Origin: Paenarthrobacter histidinolovorans
GTDB taxonomy: Bacteria > Actinomycetota > Actinomycetes > Actinomycetales > Micrococcaceae
DNA length: 64,000 nucleotides
Assembly (NCBI RefSeq): GCF_014647595.1
Contig: NZ_BMPM01000001.1
Span: 744,001 to 808,000 of the forward strand
Direction of reading: 5' to 3'
Shown here: positions 43,597 through 52,533 of the stretch, piece by piece
Layout of the letters: the number at the start of each line of letters is the position of its first letter
Position numbering within the stretch: the first letter of the stretch is position 1
The notes under the pieces: model-generated
Database searches by the model: none
What the model was told of the DNA's origin: nothing
The model's input: only the letters and a program-made list of their open reading frames with translations
Translations under genes and position numbers: made by a program

Positions 43597-44870
43597 CCAT
43601 TCAGGGCGCCCTCCTTGGATGCCTCGCGCTTCTGGGACTGGCGCTGTTCCTCTCCCGCAAAGCTACTTTCCAGCTCCCAAGAATTGAGTGGCTGTGGTTT
43701 CACGGATCCGTTACTTGGCCCATCGCGGTTAAGGCGGCGCTTGGATCGTTTATCTTTGCAGCTGATGCAGACAGTGGCACCAGCTACACGCTCGTGACTT
43801 ACGGTCCGGCCCTTCTGATGGCGCTGGTCATGCTGGTTTCACGGCTTAGAAAAGATGCCAAGCCCTTCGCTCCCGGCGTGTGGATCTTCGCTGGAGTGGC
43901 GTTCTCTATCCCATTTACGCTCTTTGCGGGATCCGGATTTACAGGGGTTCTTCCCGCCGTTTTGCTCTTACCGGCGTTGCTTCGGCGTGCGGCGCCGATA
44001 CCCCTTGAGGCTTGGTTCGCTTCAGCTCGATGGTCAGTATTCTGCGTTCTCCTCGCAGTCACCGCGACCTCGTTTGCGGCCCCTGAAAATGTGATTGGGC
44101 TCTGCCGGCTGGATAAGTGCTCGATTTTTGGCGAGGTGCTTACGTCTCCCATCACAAATAACGGGAACTTTGTGGGTGTGGCTATTGCGATCCTGCTGCC
44201 CTTGGCCCTTCTTGGGCTCCGAGCGACTCCGTTGGTACTCACAGCAATTGTCGGTCTTGTGGTGATCGAAGCCTCCGGTAGCCGATCAGCAGCCTTGTCC
44301 GCATGGGTTGTGGTAGTCGTAGTATTGCTCGCAGCGGGGAATTGGGATCGACGTAAGTGGGTTAGCTCTTTAGCCCTAGCATGCGTCTTGGTGGCGTCCG
44401 TTGTTACGGCCGTAGGCTCGTTTCCCCGTGAATTCGCGACGTTCCGGGGCGGACTTTGGGCGAGGGCCCAAGAACTCTTCCAGGCTAGCCCAGCACTTGG
44501 ATACGGCCCTACCTTCTGGTCAAATCAACCACTTGAGCTGTCGCTGACCGCGAACTACAGCCCCCACAACATCTGGCTCGAATTCGCTGTTGCTGGCGGC
44601 GTCTTCGGTATCCTGTGTCTCACAATCGCTGGTATCACGCTGTTACGCAAGGTTGCAAAGGAAGAGCGCTATGCCATCATCATGATGTTGATTTCGCTCT
44701 TGGCCCTCGGCATTGTCGAGGCTCCCGTGCAACCCGGTAAGTTCGGACTAGCGCCTTTCGCTCACTTGCTCCCGCTGATAATCGGTAGCGCGTGCATTGT
44801 TGTTGGAAATATCTCGAGGAGGCAAGAGTTTGCCCCAATTTCGATCAAAGATGTTGCGCTCCGGACGTGA
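43593..44870 (+). CDS. O-antigen ligase/polymerase (Wzy-like) family protein
   Basis: This 425-residue membrane protein has about 11 helices and one large loop. The ligase/polymerase signature is at the loop end: GYGPTFWSN then YSPHNIWLEFAVAGG. An arginine-containing segment before it (EASGSRSAALSAW) is also typical. It should polymerise flipped repeat units outside the membrane. The start overlaps the preceding small gene. It closes the exopolysaccharide locus. Confidence 0.83.
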   Translation: MTIQGALLGCLALLGLALFLSRKATFQLPRIEWLWFHGSVTWPIAVKAALGSFIFAADADSGTSYTLVTYGPALLMALVMLVSRLRKDAKPFAPGVWIFAGVAFSIPFTLFAGSGFTGVLPAVLLLPALLRRAAPIPLEAWFASARWSVFCVLLAVTATSFAAPENVIGLCRLDKCSIFGEVLTSPITNNGNFVGVAIAILLPLALLGLRATPLVLTAIVGLVVIEASGSRSAALSAWVVVVVVLLAAGNWDRRKWVSSLALACVLVASVVTAVGSFPREFATFRGGLWARAQELFQASPALGYGPTFWSNQPLELSLTANYSPHNIWLEFAVAGGVFGILCLTIAGITLLRKVAKEERYAIIMMLISLLALGIVEAPVQPGKFGLAPFAHLLPLIIGSACIVVGNISRRQEFAPISIKDVALRT

Positions 44871-44939
44871 CATGGTCTTTCGACACCAACACCGCATGTA
44901 TATTTGACCGGAAGGCGAACCCTAACACTATAGCCGGTG

Positions 44940-44985
44940 TAACTCCCACTCCGTCTGCGATCTCGCCCGCGTGCCTGGTGGAGGA
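44940..44985 (-). pseudogene. Remnant of a hydrolase 3' end (third copy)
   Basis: Read on the reverse strand, this stretch encodes HAGEIADGV, identical to the C-terminal segment of the alpha/beta hydrolase at 47450-48385 (HTHAGEIADGV). The nucleotides of the surrounding 40 bases also match that gene, with small gaps. No open frame extends in either direction. Confidence 0.6.
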
Positions 44986-45158
44986 GCTCCCGACACGACC
45001 CCCGGTTGCTGGCTTGCCGACGGCGAATGTTCCGCCGGTCCCAGTTTAATCCCCTTCTCAGCGGTACTGCAGGTTCTCGTCAATAACAGGGTGTGGGCGG
45101 CGCACGAAGCATCGTACGGTGAAAGCAACCGAGGGCTACATCGAGTCGATCGGCGAAG

Positions 45159-45980
45159 CTACTGGCGTTTGAACAGCCCTCCGAGAAAGCGCGTCAAATC
45201 CTCGGCAACTCTCTCCGGACACTCCCAGAGCACCAGATGACCGGTCCCCTCGTAGATCTGCAATCGCGCACCCTTGATACGGCTGGCAAGTGTTTCCTGA
45301 TGTTGTCGTGGCACAAGGTGATCGTGGGCGCCCCACAGCATAAGCGTCGGGACGGAAATCTCGCCGGTCTCCGTCGGAGGAACGGCCTCGTAGAATCCCC
45401 GCAGTGAAGCCTTCCAAATCGAGGCTGGCATGGCGAGACCGTCCTGCACTCGGTCCTCAATATATGAGGTCGGCACGGCGTGCAGCATTCTGTACCAGGA
45501 CAAAGACTCTCGAATCCAGTTCTCAGAGATTGGCTCGGTGAGCTGCTCCACCTCGGCTGCAAATGGTGGCCTTCCGTGGAGCGTCAGGGGTGCACCTACC
45601 ATCGTCAAGGATGCAACAAGGTCCGGATGAGAGACAGCAAGTTGCTGGGCAACGTAGCCACCACTGGATGAACCCAGGACATGCGCCTGCTTGGCGCCGA
45701 AATCCTCCAACACCGCCACGACGTCCTCAACAACTTCAGAAAGCGAGTAGCCGTCTGCCGGCTTGTCGGCCGCACCATGACCTCGCAGATCAGGGGCCAT
45801 GATCTTGAACGTCGGAAGCAAGGCAATAAGGCGATTGAAACTCCGCCAGGACTCGCCCCAGGCGTGCAGGAGCAGAAGTGGGGCGCCGCCGTCGTCAATT
45901 GCTTGTTCAAGGTTTCCTTGAACAAAACAAGGCACGCTGATCCCGGTGTTCAGAGACAAGGTCCTGACTTCGGACTCCAT
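45159..45980 (-). CDS. Alpha/beta-hydrolase
   Basis: This 273-residue cytoplasmic enzyme has the alpha/beta-hydrolase fold. The oxyanion region is LLLHAWGES, the nucleophile elbow is LGSSSGG, the acid is likely in LWGAHDHLVP and the catalytic His is in EGTGHLVLWE. The ATG at 45980 is chosen for homology; an ATG 66 bases upstream is in frame but adds low-complexity residues. Substrate unknown. It lies between two decayed copies of another hydrolase gene and is not closely similar to them. Confidence 0.83.
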   Translation of the reverse strand: MESEVRTLSLNTGISVPCFVQGNLEQAIDDGGAPLLLLHAWGESWRSFNRLIALLPTFKIMAPDLRGHGAADKPADGYSLSEVVEDVVAVLEDFGAKQAHVLGSSSGGYVAQQLAVSHPDLVASLTMVGAPLTLHGRPPFAAEVEQLTEPISENWIRESLSWYRMLHAVPTSYIEDRVQDGLAMPASIWKASLRGFYEAVPPTETGEISVPTLMLWGAHDHLVPRQHQETLASRIKGARLQIYEGTGHLVLWECPERVAEDLTRFLGGLFKRQ

Positions 45981-46024
45981 GGCCTCAGCGTACGCTCGCC
46001 TCGCCGCTGGCAGAAAGGCACGAC

Positions 46025-46190
46025 CTACCGCCGCCCCGCCGCCCACTCCCTAACCCCGATCGCGATCTCCCCCCGAGTGCGTGTGGTGAAGGTGGTGCTC
46101 ACCGGGCAGGGCCACTACGGTGCCGTCGGAGCCACCGTTGGGCCTAGCCGACAGAGCATGAACCAGGAACGGCGGTAATGATTGCGTCAA
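46025..46190 (-). pseudogene. Remnant of a hydrolase 3' end with frameshift (second copy)
   Basis: The reverse strand encodes SDGTVVALPGEHHLHHTHSG, matching TDGTVVPLPGEHYLHHTHAG of the hydrolase at 47450-48385. Beyond this point the frame is lost. Removing one base from the C6 run at about 46070 restores GEIAIGVREWAAGRR and a stop, matching GEIADGVRSWEAGRR. Upstream similarity fades after about 20 residues. It is a clear decayed paralogue end. Confidence 0.75.
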
Positions 46191-46299
46191 GTCGCGTAAC
46201 GTCTGGCGATGTAGCTCAGAATGTAGATGGACGGCAAGGTGCCGCGCGCCATGGTCACCTTTTGGATTTCGACTCCTGGCGATCGATCCAGGGACAAGC

Positions 46300-47025
46300 A
46301 TGCGCAACGACTACCATCTGCCGGATGGATCACCCCGCTACGGGAATCGGACGGAGACCATTGGGGAACGATACCCAACGTCCACTGTAAAAATCCGGGT
46401 CGAAGAGGCCGCCCAGGGCGCAGCGCGCCTAAGTCTGGATGATATGGCTGCTGCCATCGACCGTCGCCTCGAAAGTGCTTGGGCGGACGTTACCGATCCT
46501 TCCGTAGCTGAGCTCAGGCAAGACAATCCAGAAGAGTTAGCCGAAGCTCGTGCCATCGTTAGCGAACATCTGGGTACTCAACGTCAGTGGCGGCTAAAAG
46601 CACAGGGGATCCGCGACAAGCGGCTGGCCGCAACGATAGGGCGGCGACGGGCCTCCGGCGGGGCACGAAAGATCTTACTATTACGTGCAGGACTCATCAT
46701 TGCCTTGATCGCGCCTCCTGCGTACATCGTGGCCACAAACCAGAACGACCTCGTCAAACTTGTAGTCACGGGGGCCATCTGCTTGGCCGCTGCATTCGCC
46801 GGCGGTCACTACCTGACGATACTGGCACGCGTGCCAGTGATGCCGACTATACGCAGCCGTTGGTTGGCTGAAATTCGCGAAGATATCGTCAACGCGACGC
46901 TGGTGGCTATCCTGCTTGACAAAGACGCCCAGGTGCACGATAAGACAGTGGCAGCAGCTAGACGCGGATGGGAGAGCGTGCAGGTCGCCGCTAAGGCGGC
47001 GGCCGGGATCACTCACGAGACCTGA
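46300..47025 (+). CDS. Membrane protein of unknown function
   Basis: This 241-residue protein has a soluble, charged N-terminal half (LSLDDMAAAIDRRLESAWAD), two membrane helices (about 128-145 and 155-172, e.g. LLRAGLIIALIAPPAYIVA) and a C-terminal helical domain (DIVNATLVAILLDKDAQVHD). No family recognised. It converges on the small reverse gene at 47013 with a 13-bp 3' overlap. Confidence 0.65.
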   Translation: MRNDYHLPDGSPRYGNRTETIGERYPTSTVKIRVEEAAQGAARLSLDDMAAAIDRRLESAWADVTDPSVAELRQDNPEELAEARAIVSEHLGTQRQWRLKAQGIRDKRLAATIGRRRASGGARKILLLRAGLIIALIAPPAYIVATNQNDLVKLVVTGAICLAAAFAGGHYLTILARVPVMPTIRSRWLAEIREDIVNATLVAILLDKDAQVHDKTVAAARRGWESVQVAAKAAAGITHET

Positions 47026-47231
47026 TCTTGCGTGCCGTTCCCGTCGGCCGCACCGGAAGGAGACTGGACAGTTCGCTCGGCCATCTGGCCATCCCCGACG
47101 TTGGATTTTGGGCGGGTAAACCAAGAGACACCGGCTGCGCCGGCTACCACGATCGCCAAGCCAGCGCCCAGGCCTCCAAGCATCTTGGAAATCGATTCAC
47201 CATTGAAATGCCTCAATTCAATAGTTTGCAC
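47013..47231 (-). CDS. Small membrane protein (candidate)
   Basis: About 72 codons from a GTG: a short N-terminus, one helix (MLGGLGAGLAIVVAGAAGV) and a polar Gly/Ser/Asp tail. No good ribosome site is visible and the start is uncertain (an ATG at 47294 is also in frame). It converges with the gene at 46300. Unrecognised. Confidence 0.4.
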   Translation of the reverse strand: MQTIELRHFNGESISKMLGGLGAGLAIVVAGAAGVSWFTRPKSNVGDGQMAERTVQSPSGAADGNGTQDQVS

Positions 47232-47449
47232 CCATTTAGTAAGCACGCATTTCCGAAAAGATCGCCCGAGTGAGATGCGTGTTTGTTGGAGCATATATGT
47301 TGGGATTTAGGCATGACCATAGACTGAGCGCCAAATCTGCTGCTCCTTCACTCTGTCCTTCCCTGGCAACGGTTGAAGTAGTCATGGTTCCGCGGCTTCG
47401 TGACTTCAGCACCGCCGTCGTGCGCTTTCTTACAACTCCACTGCACGAC

Positions 47450-48385
47450 CTAACGCCGCCCTGCCTCCCAGCTCCTAACTCCATCCGCGATCTCCCCCGC
47501 GTGCGTGTGGTGGAGGTAGTGCTCGCCCGGCAAGGGCACCACGGTGCCGTCGGTGACGCTGGCAGCCTGGTCCCGATGCAGCTCGAGCCACTCCGGGTTC
47601 TCACGGTTCTCCGCCACCACGAACAGCAACAACGGCAGCTCTTTCGGGAAGCTGGTTCCCAGGGCGTTCTGGAAGTTCGAGGAAATGTGGCTCATCTCGT
47701 TCAGGTACGTGGGCGACATGGAGTTGCGGTTGGTGAGCATCTGCATCTGGTCACGGGCATAGTCGGTATAGGCGGGGCTCTTGGTGGGGCCGGCGGCAGC
47801 TGTGAGCAGCCGCAGCAGACCAAGGTTTTTCGCCGCAGACATCAGGCCCGTAGGGAACTCTGTATCCATGCCCGGTTGCCCCGGCACCGAGGTATCGATG
47901 CCGACAAAGGCACTGACTTCCTCCGGGTATCGGTTGGCGTAGTCGATCCCGTAGAGGCCAGCGATCGAGTGTCCCATCAAGATGTAGCGGTTGACGTGCA
48001 GGGCCTGCAGCGCGCCATGGACTTCCTGCACGATGTTCTGGGTGGTTCGTTCCCGGTCAGTGCCATCGCTCAAGCCATATCCCAAGGGCTCAACCACAAT
48101 GACCCGATGGTCCTTGGAAAGATCACGGACCAGAGGTGCGAAGTCCAGCACCGGCGACGATGTTCCGAATCCCGGCAGAAGGACGATGTCCTTGATGCCG
48201 CTGCCAGTAACCAGGACGTTGATCTTGCTGCCATCCACGTCCACCCGTTGCCCGTAGGATTCGATCCTGCTGCTCTCGGAATTGCTCGCCACCACATTCA
48301 CCACGGTTGTAGTGGCCAGCCCGAGCCCCAACACCGCCCCAACGGCTGTCACTGATACGAGCAATCGCTTAACTGACTTCTTCAA
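47450..48385 (-). CDS. Membrane-anchored or secreted alpha/beta-hydrolase
   Basis: This 311-residue protein has a hydrophobic N-terminal anchor or signal (LLVSVTAVGAVLGLGLATTT). The alpha/beta-hydrolase fold follows: oxyanion LLPGFGTSS, nucleophile elbow LMGHSIAG, and C-terminal HYLHHTHAGEIADGV with the catalytic His. The TTG at 48385 has AAAGG five bases upstream and gives a normal signal; an upstream ATG at 48454 adds 23 residues. The 3' end of this gene exists in two more decayed copies to the left. Substrate unknown. Confidence 0.83.
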   Translation of the reverse strand: MKKSVKRLLVSVTAVGAVLGLGLATTTVVNVVASNSESSRIESYGQRVDVDGSKINVLVTGSGIKDIVLLPGFGTSSPVLDFAPLVRDLSKDHRVIVVEPLGYGLSDGTDRERTTQNIVQEVHGALQALHVNRYILMGHSIAGLYGIDYANRYPEEVSAFVGIDTSVPGQPGMDTEFPTGLMSAAKNLGLLRLLTAAAGPTKSPAYTDYARDQMQMLTNRNSMSPTYLNEMSHISSNFQNALGTSFPKELPLLLFVVAENRENPEWLELHRDQAASVTDGTVVPLPGEHYLHHTHAGEIADGVRSWEAGRR

Positions 48386-48727
48386 ACATGCCTTTCCAGC
48401 GCGCGCCGTGCGCCCTGTATCCAGCCTCGCTTTTCCTGCCCGCGGGCGCGTCACCCCAGGGTGCTCACTTGGGTAGTCCGTTCGGGGTACACGCGAGTCG
48501 CCCTCAGGATGAGATGCGCCGGCCGGACGTCATCCTCCGCGGGGTGCACCCAGGCTTCCTACGCGCTGAGATCCCTCCATCTGAGCAGATAGCACGCGAT
48601 CCCTGCGCCGGCCAGCGCAACTGCCTGTCCCAGCAGGCAGTCGAGAAGTATTGAGCTTGTGTAACGATCGTCATATTTTCAAAACACTATCAAGACTAAG
48701 TCCAAGAGAAGGTGAAAGCAATAGCGA
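48386..48727. other. Intergenic region between hydrolase and amidohydrolase genes
   Basis: About 340 bp with no supported gene. The left part is GC-rich and shows no ribosome site. The right part becomes AT-rich (from about 48660), consistent with the promoter of the amidohydrolase operon and its operators. Confidence 0.5.
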
Positions 48728-48741
48728 CTTGGTATGCCAAG
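48728..48741. promoter_or_regulatory. GntR-type operator 1
   Basis: CTTGGTATGCCAAG is a 14-bp palindrome with core GGTATGCC. GntR/FadR-subfamily regulators typically bind TGGTATACCA-like dyads. It lies about 135 bp upstream of the amidohydrolase ATG. Confidence 0.65.
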
Positions 48742-48812
48742 GAGGGCTCTCAAATCGAGACTTGACTGCCATGTAGAGACTTTGCCAGCAGGCCATTGAC
48801 GCTTATTTCGAG

Positions 48813-48826
48813 CTTGGTATACCGTG
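48813..48826. promoter_or_regulatory. GntR-type operator 2
   Basis: CTTGGTATACCGTG contains the perfect palindromic core GGTATACC (48816-48823). Its centre is 85 bp from that of operator 1, about eight helical turns, which would allow looping. It lies about 50 bp upstream of the amidohydrolase start, in promoter position. Confidence 0.65.
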
Positions 48827-48874
48827 AGCGCATTCGGCGTCATTTTGGTGGCGCCTCGATGAAGAGGAGAACGC

Positions 48875-50557
48875 ATGGCTGAGATAGAGGCGGTCCCGGA
48901 AGGAACCGCAACGGGTTGCGCCACCTGCGGTAATGACGGAGAAGCCGACAATGGAGTTGAAACCCTCAGGGAACAGTCGTCGCGTTCCGCAGTATTGGCG
49001 GGCCAAGTTCTGCGTGACGCCAACCGCGCAAAGGTGCGCGGCTTCGGCGTCGACGGCTTGCGCGACCACAGCAAGCCGCTGGTCCTGGCCCCAAGCTGGG
49101 TCTTGGCGCATATCAATGACGAAATGGTGCTGTTGGCCGACCACGACGTAGTGGTGAAGAACGGCGTCATCGAATCCGTCCGTCCCCGGAGCGGCACAAC
49201 GGACGAGCGTGTGGACATGACAGGGCAGTTGCTCCTGCCCGGCCTGATCTCCATGCACAGCCACGTGGCTGGAGGAGCGGCCACGCGAGGGTACGTCGAA
49301 GGAAACCTGACGCCCATGAGCAAGGGCGCCCCACTGCGTCAGGGCCGGCAATTCCTGAACGCCATGGTGCTGTTGGAGGATCTTCCCGACGAAGACCTGG
49401 ACACCATGACCGCACTTAACCTGGCAGAAATCCTTCGCGGCGGCTGCACCACCCAAGTGGAGATGTCCAAAGGGCTCCGCTCAATGCAGTCCTACGTCCG
49501 GGTAGCCCGACAGTTCGGGATCCGCGGATATCCATCCGGCGCCGTCCCCGGGATGAAGAGGATCCTTCCCATCTGGAAACGGGGAACAGATGATCGTGTG
49601 CTGTTTGACTCGGTTCCCGAAACCCTGGCCGAAATCCAGGAAAACCTGGCCTATGCCCGGACCATCAACGGAGCGGACGATGGACGGATCCTCCCCATGA
49701 TGGCACCGGCAACCAATGCGGTTCATACACCGGAGACCTTTGCGGCAATGAAATCCGCGGCCCAAGAGCTGCACGGCCTGCACATTCACCTGCAGGCCGG
49801 ATACGGACGGTCACCCCAACCTGACAAGGTGGCAATGAACCGGCTATGGGGCCAGGACGAGATTCCGTGGCTGCACAGCATGGGGATCTTTGATGGATCA
49901 GTCCGCGTCTTTGGCGCCCACCTGCTGGGTATCGACTACGAGCGTGACCTCCCGCTGCTGGCCAATTCCAGCTTCACGTTCGCCAATTGTCCCTCCGGGA
50001 CAGGAGCGGGCGTGACGCCGGCGCAATGGCCCTGGCCCGAAGTCCTGGGGGCAGGCGTGAATTCGGGCATCGGCTTGGACACACATTCGAACGACTACAT
50101 CGAAAATCTGAAGATGGCAGTCATTTATGGTCGCATCCGCGCTGATTTCCTGGGCGACACCACACCCGTCCCCATGGTTCGCCCCTCCATCTGGACCGCG
50201 GTGGAGGCAGCCACGCTTGGTGGAGCGAGGGGCCTGGGACGCGAAGATCTGGGCCGCATCGAAGCCGGAGCCAAAGCCGACCTCACCAGCATCGATGTCA
50301 GCGGCCTCTTTGTAGGTGTGGGAACAATTCCACGCGAGCCCCTCAACCACCTCATGTACGCCAACGGGCTCTCCGTCAGGAACGTCATGACCGACGGCCA
50401 ATGGCAGGTCCGCGATGGTGCCCTGACGATCGTCGACGAAGCCCGGCTGGTCCGCGACGCCGGGAAGGTCGTCCAAAGGATCTGGGACCAAATGGCATCC
50501 GACGGCGTCTTTGTGGACGAACCGCGAAGCGACCTGATTCCAGCGGCCGCCCGCTAA
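48875..50557 (+). CDS. Metal-dependent amidohydrolase (chlorohydrolase/deaminase superfamily)
   Basis: This 560-residue enzyme has the amidohydrolase fold. Metal ligands fit the subtype with one divalent ion: HxH in ISMHSHVAGG, His in LHIHLQAGYG, His in VFGAHLLG and Asp in GLDTHSND. A small beta-sandwich domain is formed by both ends (VLLADHDVVVKNGVIESV). The first 65 residues are an uncommon extension with a CxxC (CATC). GAGGAG lies seven bases before the ATG. The superfamily hydrolyses C-N or C-Cl bonds of N-heterocycles and amides; the substrate is unknown. It leads an operon with an amino-acid-type importer. Confidence 0.9.
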   Translation: MAEIEAVPEGTATGCATCGNDGEADNGVETLREQSSRSAVLAGQVLRDANRAKVRGFGVDGLRDHSKPLVLAPSWVLAHINDEMVLLADHDVVVKNGVIESVRPRSGTTDERVDMTGQLLLPGLISMHSHVAGGAATRGYVEGNLTPMSKGAPLRQGRQFLNAMVLLEDLPDEDLDTMTALNLAEILRGGCTTQVEMSKGLRSMQSYVRVARQFGIRGYPSGAVPGMKRILPIWKRGTDDRVLFDSVPETLAEIQENLAYARTINGADDGRILPMMAPATNAVHTPETFAAMKSAAQELHGLHIHLQAGYGRSPQPDKVAMNRLWGQDEIPWLHSMGIFDGSVRVFGAHLLGIDYERDLPLLANSSFTFANCPSGTGAGVTPAQWPWPEVLGAGVNSGIGLDTHSNDYIENLKMAVIYGRIRADFLGDTTPVPMVRPSIWTAVEAATLGGARGLGREDLGRIEAGAKADLTSIDVSGLFVGVGTIPREPLNHLMYANGLSVRNVMTDGQWQVRDGALTIVDEARLVRDAGKVVQRIWDQMASDGVFVDEPRSDLIPAAAR

Positions 50558-50647
50558 CAACCACCCCTCCCGAAACACCTGAGGTCATACCTCGGGCCGA
50601 TCCGTGCTGCCCAATTTGTTCCCTTCACATTGCTAGGAGATTGATCA

Positions 50648-51571
50648 ATGAAGAACTTTGCTCCGCAGGTATCTGCAAACTGGAAGAAAGCTGCCGCTAC
50701 GGCATTTCTCGCCGCCGTGCTGGCCAGCACAGCCGGCTGCGGTGACGCTGCCCAGCCCGCCGCAAATATTGAACCATCAGCTGCGGTGGATCCCACGCTC
50801 AGCGACTTGCTGCCCGCAGAGGTCAAGGCCAAAGGCTCGATCACCGTTGGTACCCAGCCAGACTTTGAACCCGCGAATTACACCCCCATCGGCGAAGACG
50901 GCGTGAAGGGCTTCAACATCGACCTGATGGATGCCATGGCAGCCAAGCTTGGCCTGAAAGTCACCTACCAGAAAGTACCCTTCGATCAACTGCTGGTGGG
51001 CGTACAGAACGGCAAGTTCGATGCCTCGATCGCCGGCATGACAGACCGGCCTTCACGCCAGGAAAAAGTGGACTTCGTGGACTACCAGGTGGCCGGAACC
51101 GTCTTCATGGTGGCCAAAGGCAACCCGAAGAAAATCACCAGTGAAGTCAACGGCGGCTGCGGAATCAAGATCGGCGGAGTCAAAGGCAACGACGACGAAC
51201 GCCTGGTCAACCTCATGGCCACCGCATGCACCGCTGAAGGCAAACCCGCACCGGAACTGGTGACCTTTCCCACCGGCAGCGACAAGAACCTGGCGCTCAC
51301 CTCAGGACGTGTGGATGCCATGTTCTGGCCCGATATGGCCGTCTCAGTAGTCCAAAGGGAAACCGGCGGGAAACTCGATTCCGTCCCGGTGAACTTCGAA
51401 GAAAAAGTCTTCCTGGGCATGATCTTCAACAAACAGAGTCCCCAACTTCGCGACGCCTTCTTGAAGGCAACGGAAGCGATCCACGCCGACGGGACCTACG
51501 ACGCCATCCTGAAGAAGTGGGATGTGGCCGTTATTGATCTCCCCCAGCCCGGAATCAACCTCGCCAAATGA
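50648..51571 (+). CDS. Polar-amino-acid-type ABC substrate-binding lipoprotein (family 3)
   Basis: This 307-residue protein has a lipoprotein signal (LASTAGC, Cys near 33) and the SBP_bac_3 fold. ITVGTQPDFEPANYTPIGED, GFNIDLMDAMAAKLG and FDASIAGMTDRPSRQEKVDF are the conserved blocks. It captures the ligand for the permease and ATPase genes that follow. GGAG lies eight bases before the ATG. The ligand is probably an amino acid or related polar compound made or used by the amidohydrolase. Confidence 0.92.
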   Translation: MKNFAPQVSANWKKAAATAFLAAVLASTAGCGDAAQPAANIEPSAAVDPTLSDLLPAEVKAKGSITVGTQPDFEPANYTPIGEDGVKGFNIDLMDAMAAKLGLKVTYQKVPFDQLLVGVQNGKFDASIAGMTDRPSRQEKVDFVDYQVAGTVFMVAKGNPKKITSEVNGGCGIKIGGVKGNDDERLVNLMATACTAEGKPAPELVTFPTGSDKNLALTSGRVDAMFWPDMAVSVVQRETGGKLDSVPVNFEEKVFLGMIFNKQSPQLRDAFLKATEAIHADGTYDAILKKWDVAVIDLPQPGINLAK

Positions 51572-52533
51572 GCGTTCAGGACGGAGCGCTGATGAATATG
51601 CAGGCTGCAGCCGAGGTGCCTCTCACCACGTCCCGGCAAGCTCCGGGCCAGTCGGGGCATGCGGCGCCGGATAGGGCCAGAAAACGGATACCTTACGGGC
51701 AGTGGGCCGCAGGTGCACTGATTCTGGCCACCCTTGGTGCGTTCGCCTGGTCCCAGGCAGCCAACGAGAAGCTGGACTGGCCCAGCGTGGCCCAGTTCAT
51801 GTTTCATCCCGCCATCCTCAAAGGCATCACGGTGACGTTGGAGCTCGCAGTCTTCAGCATGCTGATTTCGGTAGTTCTCGCCTTCGGTGTCGCGCTGATG
51901 TGCCAAAGCCGAAACCGCGTGGCATCCGCCGTGGGCAAGCTCTACGTCTGGTTCTTCCGTGGCGTACCGCTGCTGGTACAAATCCTCATCTGGTTCAACC
52001 TCGCAGTCCTCTACCCCACCATCCTGGGGCGGGACACGAATGAGCTGATTTCCGGTTTCACCGCCGGGCTCTGTGCGCTTTCACTGGCCGAGTCCGGGTA
52101 CATGGCGGAAATCATCCGCGGAGGCATCCTGGCGGTCAACAAAGGACAGACGGAGGCAGGCCTGAGTATTGGTCTCACCCGCGGCCAAGCCCTTCGCAGA
52201 ATCGTGCTGCCACAAACCATACGGGTCATCATTCCGCCCACGGGCAACCAGTTCATCGGGCTCTTGAAGGCAAGCTCCCTTGTCTCGGCCATCGGAGGCA
52301 GTGATCTTTTGACCCAGACGCAACTCGTCTACGGGCAGAACTTCAAAATTGTTCCGTTGCTGATCGTTGCCACGGTTTGGTATCTCGTCCTGGTCAGCGT
52401 CGCCAGTGTGGGCCAGTACTTCCTGGAACGCCGGTTCAATCCGGAGGGAGTGCCGGCCAGGCTGACAATTCGAGGGTTCTTCACACGCCGCCCGCCGGGA
52501 CAACAGCAGCTTCGAAAGGCAGGACAACCGTGA
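51568..52533 (+). CDS. Amino-acid ABC transporter permease
   Basis: This 321-residue permease has a 40-residue polar N-terminus and five to six helices. The HisMQ-type start of the transport domain is [20 protein letters not shown]. The EAA loop is [18 protein letters not shown]. It overlaps the binding-protein stop by 4 bp (ATGA) and the ATPase start by GTGA, so the importer is a coupled block. A single permease gene suggests a homodimer. Confidence 0.92.
   Translation: MSVQDGALMNMQAAAEVPLTTSRQAPGQSGHAAPDRARKRIPYGQWAAGALILATLGAFAWSQAANEKLDWPSVAQFMFHPAILKGITVTLELAVFSMLISVVLAFGVALMCQSRNRVASAVGKLYVWFFRGVPLLVQILIWFNLAVLYPTILGRDTNELISGFTAGLCALSLAESGYMAEIIRGGILAVNKGQTEAGLSIGLTRGQALRRIVLPQTIRVIIPPTGNQFIGLLKASSLVSAIGGSDLLTQTQLVYGQNFKIVPLLIVATVWYLVLVSVASVGQYFLERRFNPEGVPARLTIRGFFTRRPPGQQQLRKAGQP

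Noticed and set aside
24083..44870. Integrated mobile element carrying the polysaccharide genes
   Set aside because: G+C is lower, but no integrase, transposase, tRNA target or flanking direct repeats were seen.
47270..48355. 361-codon plus-strand open frame
   Set aside because: Antisense to the alpha/beta hydrolase with clear nucleophile elbow; no family match and no ribosome site.
50585..50600. GAGGTCATACCTC as a third GntR operator
   Set aside because: The core has an extra base compared with GGTATACC and the arms are only five base pairs, so it is more likely chance.
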